The position numbers and the translations under genes are program-made. Shown here one piece after another: positions 58,811-64,000 of a DNA stretch of 64,000 nucleotides. This stretch comes from Pseudonocardia benzenivorans CB1190 (GTDB taxonomy: Bacteria; Actinomycetota; Actinomycetes; Mycobacteriales; Pseudonocardiaceae). Location: positions 744,001-808,000 of the forward strand of contig NC_015312.1 in assembly GCF_000196675.2 (NCBI RefSeq). Direction: 5' to 3'. Positions within the stretch are counted from its first letter, which is position 1, and every line of letters starts with the position of its first letter. The notes under the pieces were generated by a model. That model had not been told where the DNA came from. It saw only the letters and a list, made by a program, of their open reading frames with translations, and made no database searches.

Positions 58811-59190
58811 GACGCACCCGACGAGACGTGATGTCCGCCCTGCGGCGCGACGGGGACCACCGGCGTCGCCGGCGCCTGCAGTCCCTGTCGGCCCGACGAG
58901 TGGTGCGACCGGTTCGGGACGGCGGGGTTCGTGCCCGGCGGGTCCGCCGCGGCCGGGCCGCCCTCGCCTGGGCCACCGTCATCGTCCGGGACCTGCCCGG
59001 TCAGAGCGGGCGGGGCAGTGGTCGCGGTGTCGGTGGTGGCCGCGGCCGGGGCCTGCGAGAACACGACCGCTGCCAGCGCCGTCGCCGCGATGCCGCCGAC
59101 CGCGATCCAGCCGGTCGCGGTGGAAGCCCGTTGCAGGGCGCGGTCGCGGGCGGCGGCGCGTCCCCGTTGCGAATCCGTCACGGCACCCAC
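58807..59190 (-). CDS. Small membrane-anchored protein, possible ApbE substrate
   Basis: 127 residues: a basic N-terminus (RGRAAARDRALQRAS), one membrane helix (about 28-50, WIAVGGIAATALAAVVFSQA), then a Thr/Pro/Ala/Gly-rich extracytoplasmic tail ending HHVSSGAS. The usual partner in such clusters is an FMN-binding-domain protein with an SGAT-type flavin site; here the only similar motif is the terminal SGAS. First gene of the redox cluster (GTG 59190 or 59181), 112 bp from the divergent response regulator. Confidence 0.65.
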   Translation of the reverse strand: MGAVTDSQRGRAAARDRALQRASTATGWIAVGGIAATALAAVVFSQAPAAATTDTATTAPPALTGQVPDDDGGPGEGGPAAADPPGTNPAVPNRSHHSSGRQGLQAPATPVVPVAPQGGHHVSSGAS

Positions 59191-59301
59191 TCAACCCCCG
59201 CGTTCTTGGAGATTCCTGGGGAGTGGGACACCCACGTGGAGCAGCGCGGACAAATCGTCCCGCGGCGGGTGGTGTCGGGGCACGGCGTTGCGCCGTTCGT
59301 C

Positions 59302-60060
59302 ATGATGGCGTCCATGAACGCGCCGTCCGGATCCGCCGTCCCGGGGTCCGCGCACCCCGGGGCACCCGTGACCGCGCGACCGCGGGTGCTGCTCGTGGAG
59401 GACGAGGGTGAGCTGGCCGCGATGCTGGCCGGGTTGTTCCGCGAGGAGGGCTACCTCGTCGACGTCGCCGCCGACGGGCACACCGGACTGCACTACGGGC
59501 TGACCCGCAGCTACGACGTCGCGGTGCTCGACCGGGGACTGCCCGCCCTCGAGGGGCTCGACCTGCTGGGCCGGCTGCGGCGCAGCGGGGTGACGACGCC
59601 GGTGCTCGTCCTCTCGGCCCTGGGCAATCCGGCCGACCGGGTCGCGGGGCTGGACGCGGGCGCCGAGGACTACCTCACGAAACCCTTCGACATCGACGAG
59701 CTGCTGGCCCGCCTGCGCGCGCTGCGCCGTCGGCATCTCGACGCGGCACGGGTGCTCCCGATCGGCGAGGCCCGGCTCGACCTGGACGCGCGCGACGTCG
59801 TCGTCGGTGGGAGCCGGGTCGCGCTGTCGGAACGCGAGTGCGCCCTGCTCGCGACGCTGGCCTCGCGGCCGCGTCAGGTGTTCGGTCGCGACGACCTGCT
59901 CGCGCTGGCGTTCCCCGAGGCCGAGAACCCCGTCGTCGTCGACACCTACGTGCACTACCTGCGGCGCAAGCTCGGGCGCGGCGTCGTCGAGACGGTGCGC
60001 GGGCGCGGCTACCGGGTCGGCGTCCCGGCCGCTCCCGGCGTCGACGGACCGGTGGGATGA
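59302..60060 (+). CDS. OmpR-family response regulator
   Basis: 252 residues from ATG 59302. Receiver VLLVEDEGELAAMLAGLFRE, phosphoacceptor Asp in YDVAVLDRGLPALEG, Lys in DYLTKPFDIDELLARLRAL, then a winged-helix (ALSERECALLATLASRPRQV; VVDTYVHYLRRKLGRG; TVRGRGYRVG). Start uncertain: ATGs at 59302, 59305, 59314 and GTG 59368 are in frame, none with a clear ribosome site; only residues after about 26 are conserved. Overlaps the kinase start by ATGA. Divergent from the redox cluster, so a likely regulator of it. Confidence 0.9.
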   Translation: MMASMNAPSGSAVPGSAHPGAPVTARPRVLLVEDEGELAAMLAGLFREEGYLVDVAADGHTGLHYGLTRSYDVAVLDRGLPALEGLDLLGRLRRSGVTTPVLVLSALGNPADRVAGLDAGAEDYLTKPFDIDELLARLRALRRRHLDAARVLPIGEARLDLDARDVVVGGSRVALSERECALLATLASRPRQVFGRDDLLALAFPEAENPVVVDTYVHYLRRKLGRGVVETVRGRGYRVGVPAAPGVDGPVG

Positions 60061-61286
60061 GGCCCCGGCCGGCGGGGGAGGCCCTGCTGGCGCGACGGGC
60101 CGCGGTCCGGCTCGGCGTGCAGGCCGCCGTCATCGCCGGGCTGATCGTCGTCGCGCTGACGGCGGTCGCGGTCGTCGTGCTGCTCGGTGCGCAACGCGCG
60201 CAGGTCGCCACCCAGCTGCAGCGGGCGATCGTCAGGGCCGACGACGTCGCCGACCCGCCCGACGGGATGTACCTCGTCCTGCGCGACCGGACCGGAGCGG
60301 TCACCGTCACCCCGGGCCTGCACGCCGGCGTCGCCGATCTCGGAGCCGTCGCCGACGCGGCCGCGGGCGGCTCCCCGCCGACCGTCGAACGCAGCGTCGA
60401 CCACGTCCAGTACGAGGTCGCCACCGAGCTGCGCAGCGACGGGACCACCGTGCAGGCGATCCTCGACCTGACCGTCAACCACGCCGAGCGGAACCGGCTG
60501 CTCGCCACCATGTTCGCGACCGGCCTCGCGGGCCTGCTCGTGGCGGGCGCGGCGGGGACCTGGCTGGGCCACCGGGCACTCGCGCCGTTGTCGGCCGCGC
60601 TGTCGTTGCAGCGGCGGTTCGTCGCCGACGCCGGCCACGAGCTCCGCACGCCGCTGACCTTGCTGGGCACCCGGGCGCAGCTGCTGCGCCGGCGGCTGCG
60701 TCGCGATCCCGGCGCCGACCCCGAGGTGGTCGCCGAGGTCGAAGGGGTCGTGACCGACGCCGGCCGGCTGACCGCGATCCTCGAGGACCTGCTGCTCGCC
60801 GCCGACCCGGTCGGCGCCCGGCCCCGCGAGGTCGTCGACCTGACCGACCTGTGCCGCGACGTGGTGGCCGCCGCCGAGGCCGACGCCACCGACCGTGGGA
60901 TCGATCTCGGACTCGACGTGGGTGACCCCGTGCACACGACGGGGTCGGCCGCCGCACTCCGCCGCGCGCTCACCGCGCTCGCGGACAACGCGGTGCGCCA
61001 CGCCGCGCGGGTCGTGACCATGACCGTCCGGGTCGAGGGGCACACCGCGGTCGTCGACGTCACCGACGACGGCGAGGGCGTCGACCCGGCTCTGGCGCCG
61101 CGGCTCTTCGACCGGTTCGCGACGACGTCGCGGCCCGGCGAGGCCGGCAGGCGCCGCTACGGCCTCGGGCTGGCCCTGGTCGCCGAGATCGCGGCGGCGC
61201 ACGACGGGCGCGTCGCGCTCGTCGACACCGCGGGCCGGGGCGCGACGTTCCGGCTCACCCTGCCCGTGGCTCCAAGGAACCTCTGA
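60057..61286 (+). CDS. Membrane sensor histidine kinase
   Basis: 409 residues. TM1 near 24-46 (AAVIAGLIVVALTAVAVVVL), an extracytoplasmic loop of about 115 residues, TM2 near 157-175 (FATGLAGLLVAGAAGTWLG), then HisKA with FVADAGHELRTPLTLLG, N-box ALTALADNAVRHA, and ATPase motifs VVDVTDDGEGVDPAL and RYGLGLALVAEIAAAHDG. Partner of the overlapping response regulator. Ligand unknown; the cluster context suggests redox or cell-envelope signals. Confidence 0.93.
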   Translation: MRPRPAGEALLARRAAVRLGVQAAVIAGLIVVALTAVAVVVLLGAQRAQVATQLQRAIVRADDVADPPDGMYLVLRDRTGAVTVTPGLHAGVADLGAVADAAAGGSPPTVERSVDHVQYEVATELRSDGTTVQAILDLTVNHAERNRLLATMFATGLAGLLVAGAAGTWLGHRALAPLSAALSLQRRFVADAGHELRTPLTLLGTRAQLLRRRLRRDPGADPEVVAEVEGVVTDAGRLTAILEDLLLAADPVGARPREVVDLTDLCRDVVAAAEADATDRGIDLGLDVGDPVHTTGSAAALRRALTALADNAVRHAARVVTMTVRVEGHTAVVDVTDDGEGVDPALAPRLFDRFATTSRPGEAGRRRYGLGLALVAEIAAAHDGRVALVDTAGRGATFRLTLPVAPRNL

Positions 61287-61343
61287 GAATTCGCCGCCAC
61301 GATCGACGTCGTCTCGTGACCGCCGTTGTGGAAGGCCGCGCCG

Positions 61344-61910
61344 TTGCCCACGTTCATGTTCGGACTCCCCCTGCATCCGCTGGTGGTGCACGCGGTGGTG
61401 GTGCTGGTGCCGGCCGCCGTCATCGGCTCGGTGCTCGTCGCGGCGTGGCCCCGGATCCGGCCGCGGTGGGGGTGGCCGGTGGTCGCCCTGACGGCCCTCG
61501 CGACGCTGGCGATCCCGGTCGCCACCAGCACCGGGGAGGGCCTCGAGCACAACCTCCCGCGCACGGCGGCGATGGAGACCCACACGCAGCTCGGTGACGA
61601 GCTGCTGGTCTTCGTCGCCCCGCTGCTGCTGTTCGTCGCGGGGCTCGTCCTGCTCGACCACCTGCGCCGCCGGACGACGGACCGCGACACCGCGACCGCC
61701 CGGCACGCCGGACCGGGCACGATGGCCGCGCCCCGCATCCGCGACGGGCAGGCGCGCGTCGGGGTCGTCGTCCTCGCGGTGCTCGTCGTCGTGTTCGCGG
61801 TGGTGTCGGCCGTGCAGGTCGTGCGCATCGGCGACAGCGGTGCGCGCGCGGCCTGGGGCGGCGTGCAGTACGCGCCCCAGCCGCGGCACCTCGATCGACC
61901 GGCCGGCTGA
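61344..61910 (+). CDS. DUF2231 membrane protein
   Basis: 188 residues with four membrane helices. The family start FGLPLHPLVVHAVVVLVPAA is present, with two His that fit haem or metal binding; helices at about 12-32, 43-58, 84-104 and 140-160. I choose TTG 61344 since GGAAGG precedes it by eight bases; ATG 61356 lies farther from that site. Function of the family is unknown, though it often accompanies haem-handling genes. 57 bp behind the kinase. Confidence 0.78.
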   Translation: MPTFMFGLPLHPLVVHAVVVLVPAAVIGSVLVAAWPRIRPRWGWPVVALTALATLAIPVATSTGEGLEHNLPRTAAMETHTQLGDELLVFVAPLLLFVAGLVLLDHLRRRTTDRDTATARHAGPGTMAAPRIRDGQARVGVVVLAVLVVVFAVVSAVQVVRIGDSGARAAWGGVQYAPQPRHLDRPAG

Positions 61911-61978
61911 CCCGGTCGCGGAGCCGTCGGCCGGGCTCCGGCGCCACGCTGCCGCGCTCGCCCGGGCACGCCCTGACC

Positions 61979-62036
61979 CCGGGCGCAACCCCACTGCTCC
62001 GGATCGGGCCGGCGCCGACCGTGGGGTTGCGCCCGG
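61979..62036. terminator. Perfect 16-bp stem between convergent genes
   Basis: CCGGGCGCAACCCCAC (61979-61994) and GTGGGGTTGCGCCCGG (62021-62036) around a 26-base loop that is itself GC-rich. Bidirectional terminator. Confidence 0.7.
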
Positions 62037-62082
62037 CTCCGACGTCCGCGGCGAGCCGCGTGGAGCAGACGAGGCCGTGGCG

Positions 62083-62418
62083 TCAGCAGTGACGCAGGTC
62101 GGGGGTGCTGACACTGATCGCGTCGCGGTGCACGAACCCGGTCGAGCCCTGCGGGTCGGGAGTCAGGCTGATCCGGAACCAGTTGTGGTTGCCGTCGACG
62201 GTCTGCCCCTCGGTGAAGCAGAGCGCGGTGACCTGCTGCCCGGGCTTGAGGTTGGTGAAGATCGGCGCGGACCGGTTGTCGGCGTGCTGGTAGGCCGTCG
62301 CGGGTGCCTTGATGTAGGCGGGATGCCCCGCCTCCGCGGCAGCCGCGGTCCCGGCGAACCCGACGAGGCCTGCCACGGCGACCGCGGCTCCGACGGCCGC
62401 GAGAAGACTGGTGCGCAT
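62083..62418 (-). CDS. Secreted SH3-like protein
   Basis: 111 residues. Sec signal peptide (MRTSLLAAVGAAVAVAGLVG, cleavage probably after AGTAAAA, near 28), then an SH3b-like fold: AYIKAPATAYQHADNRSAPI, LKPGQQVTALCFTEGQTVDG, NHNWFRISL, GSTGFVHRDAI. Two cysteines (in TALCFTE and the C-terminal RHC) may form a disulfide. Extracellular; such domains bind cell wall or peptides. Single-gene unit with a terminator. Confidence 0.82.
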   Translation of the reverse strand: MRTSLLAAVGAAVAVAGLVGFAGTAAAAEAGHPAYIKAPATAYQHADNRSAPIFTNLKPGQQVTALCFTEGQTVDGNHNWFRISLTPDPQGSTGFVHRDAISVSTPDLRHC

Positions 62419-62613
62419 TTGGTTGCCCTCCGTTTCGATGGTCGGCGCCGGGATTCCGGCGCAGGACCACCATGTCGCGAACCCGGCGTCCGCGATGTCG
62501 GGCGAGCGACGGAGCGCGTGGGGGAGGGCGGCGTCGGTCGATCGGCCGGGCCCCGGGTCCGCCGGTCCGCCGGCGGCACAGGAGCACTGGGCGCTGCGTC
62601 GGGGCGACAGCGG

Positions 62614-63306
62614 TCAGTCGAGCAGGTCGGCGACGGCACGCAGCACGGTCGCCGCGCGTGACCCGGTGCCGCGGTCGGCCGTGCCGTCCGGTGCTGGTTC
62701 CGGGGTGCCGCGGGGGGCGAGCAACGGTCGGGACGCCGCCGACGGGGCACTGTCGAGGAACGGCGTCTGCCGCGGGTTGCGTCCGAAAGCCGCGAGGACC
62801 TGCTCCTGGAACTGCTGGTTCGTGCCCTGGGCGGTGTCCAGCAGCGGCACGGCGATGCGCGAGTAGTCCCCGCGACCACCGGTCTCGAACGCCAGCTCGC
62901 TCTGCAGGCAGGCGCTGAAGGTTATCTCCCGCATCGCCTCCGTGCCCCTGGTCGACCGGCCGGCCGGGGTGGCGCCCGTGCGCTGGCGGAACGCGCGGTG
63001 CGCCGCCTCCAGCGCGGCGTCGGCGAGGATGAACCGCGGCCTGCCTGGTTCCGGCGGTGGCTCGTCGACGTGCCGGAGGTAGGCCCGGCGCGTCGCGGTG
63101 GCCGAGTGGCAGCAGTCCAGGAAGCAGGTCAGGTTCACCTGGTCCGGGAGGTCGGCGAAGAGGGCGCGGAGGAGGTCGACGTGACCGCGCGTTCGGGCCG
63201 CATGCCCCGGTACTCGACGAGATCGGCCTTGTCGACGAGCACCTCGCCGTCGCGCACGTGGCAGCCTCCAACTACCCGGTTCCGTCCGACGTCGACCTCG
63301 CCGCAC
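62614..63306 (-). pseudogene. Caspase-like (C14) peptidase, N-terminal half missing
   Basis: Residues from about 42 on (HVDLLRALFADLPDQVNLTC; FLDCCHSATATRRAYL; CLQSELAFE; FQEQVLAAFGR) are the C-terminal half of a bacterial metacaspase/caspase domain, with the catalytic Cys in DCCHSA. The upstream half carrying the catalytic His (GHG) is absent; the first 40 residues of the frame are Arg-rich and unrelated. The break lies near 63,190-63,250, where a DM13-domain remnant on the other strand begins. Without the His it cannot be an active protease. Confidence 0.72.
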
Positions 63307-63377
63307 TGCCGAGCCTGAGCATCTGGTGCGACCGGTTCAACGTCTCGTTCGCCGCGGCGGCGCTGACGACCGTCTGA
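63240..63377 (+). pseudogene. C-terminal remnant of a DM13-domain protein
   Basis: The plus-strand frame ends AASNYPVPSDVDLAALPS, LSIWCDRFNVSFAAAAL, TTV and a stop. That is the end of a DM13 (electron-transfer DM13) domain: an NY..P..VDL run, then the IWC.RF.V.F.sA.L strand with its conserved Cys. Preceding sequence has no match to the front of the domain and no start with a ribosome site. The 5' edge (63240) is approximate. Confidence 0.65.
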
Positions 63378-63741
63378 CCCCCGCCCGGGGCAGCCGGAGC
63401 GGCACCGGTCACGGCACGGATCGCGGCCCCTCGGCCGACGTCGGGCCGGCCGGGTCGACACCGGGTCAGGTCCTGCCGCGTCGTCGTCGACGGGGGTGCC
63501 GCTGCGCCTGCTCACCCTGCTCACCGACGCGGACGCCGGGCCGACGGACCGGCTGCGGGAGCGCGCGTGCACGCTGACCGGTCGGCTCCCCTGAGACCAC
63601 CGCGCACACCGCTCGCCGATCAGCGGCCGAACGCCCGTTGGTTCTTCCCGTACGCGTCGAGGCCCATCGGGGGCCTTTTCCCGGGTCGAACGTCCCTTTC
63701 TGCTGGATCGAGCGGCGGGGCCGGGTCCATACTCACCGGGC
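63378..63741. other. Non-coding stretch, nothing recognised
   Basis: 364 bases between the DM13 remnant and the lipoprotein start. Open frames are short and Arg/Pro/Cys-rich without ribosome sites. The last 40 bases probably hold the lipoprotein promoter; CATACT near 63728 could be a -10 giving a very short leader. Confidence 0.4.
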
Positions 63742-64000
63742 ATGTCGACCGACTGCAGGAATGTCCGGTGGTTCGGATCGGTACTGCTCGCCGTTGCGGG
63801 TGTGCTTCTTCTCGTCGGTTGCACGAACAGCGAGCGACCCAGCACCTTGCCGCAGACGGCGATGCCGCAGGCCCCGGCGGCGCCGCCCACGGCGAGCCCC
63901 GCCGCGTCGAAGACCTTCGTGGGGACGGCGGGCGGGACCGACGCCTTCGTCGCCGTCGTCGTCGACGGCTCCCGGGCGCTGGCGTACGTCTGTAACGGGG
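63742..64000 (+). CDS. Lipoprotein, 3' end beyond the window
   Basis: 86 residues visible from ATG 63742 with no stop. Lipoprotein signal: short polar start, hydrophobic core VLLAVAGVLLLV, lipobox LVGC with Cys at 27. A Pro/Ala/Thr linker follows (QAPAAPPTASPAAS), then the beginning of a folded domain (FVGTAGGTDAFVAVVVDGSR, ALAYVCNG). The opening of that domain, with VAVVVDGSRALAYVCNG, is common in actinobacterial secreted proteins, but I cannot name the family from this fragment. Confidence 0.75.
   Translation, partial: MSTDCRNVRWFGSVLLAVAGVLLLVGCTNSERPSTLPQTAMPQAPAAPPTASPAASKTFVGTAGGTDAFVAVVVDGSRALAYVCNG

Noticed and set aside
61157..63271. 704-residue minus-strand open frame
   Set aside because: Covers several real genes on both strands, has no recognisable domain and has the Arg/Pro/Ala composition of a shadow frame.
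1..64000. tRNA, rRNA, CRISPR arrays, insertion sequences or prophage
   Set aside because: No tRNA arm pattern, no regularly spaced repeats, no transposase, integrase or phage gene was seen on either strand.

Overview
The window is very GC-rich, actinobacterial chromosomal DNA. Strong third-position GC bias, many GTG and TTG starts, four-base ATGA/GTGA gene overlaps, an ECF42-type sigma factor, a DosR/DosS-type dormancy island and an actinobacterial pqq operon fit a free-living actinomycete. A Pseudonocardia-like member of the Pseudonocardiaceae is my guess from gene content, not from a search. I see no rRNA or tRNA gene, CRISPR array, insertion sequence, phage or origin.

Layout. 1-8.3 kb: a truncated isopropylmalate-dehydrogenase-like gene, an MFS exporter, an M23-peptidase lipoprotein, a DUF1707 protein, two small membrane paralogues with a duplicated leader, a LysR/D-malate (tartrate) dehydrogenase divergent pair, and an odd Asp-Lys-Trp repeat protein. 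8.4-18.2 kb: flavin reductase, YCII/ECF42 sigma pair, large LuxR-type ATPase regulator, FAD monooxygenase, adenine-deaminase-type enzyme, MMPL transporter.

18.2-32.8 kb is the most coherent block. It holds six universal stress proteins, a CBS protein, an Rv1733c-like membrane protein, a flavodoxin, two Acg-type nitroreductases, a SpoIIE-type phosphatase, a DosS-type kinase and a DosR-type regulator. Ten 14-bp dyads resembling the DosR box (GGGAC-N4-GTCCC) lie mostly 55-110 bp before the starts, so this looks like a complete, locally clustered hypoxia/dormancy regulon.

32.8-42.2 kb is mixed: a TetR operon, remnants of an acyl-CoA dehydrogenase and of a LOG-family gene, a nucleoside hydrolase, a HAD hydrolase, and a formylglycine-generating enzyme divergent from its likely client sulfatase, then a lipid-kinase-like gene. 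42.3-55.8 kb: two paralogous acyl-CoA dehydrogenases around an NsrR-like Rrf2 regulator, an AcoR-GAF/LytTR regulator, katG, then an operon of a cupredoxin-like protein, a quinoprotein alcohol dehydrogenase with the Asp-Tyr-Asp lanthanide signature, pqqA-B-C-D-E and an MntP-like membrane protein.

55.8-61.3 kb: a five-gene redox cluster (ferredoxin, NuoF-like flavoprotein, haem-b membrane protein, ApbE, small membrane-anchored protein) divergent from an OmpR-type two-component system. 61.3-64 kb: a DUF2231 protein, a secreted SH3-like protein, a deletion scar joining two truncated genes (a caspase-like peptidase and a DM13-domain protein), and the start of a lipoprotein that runs off the window.
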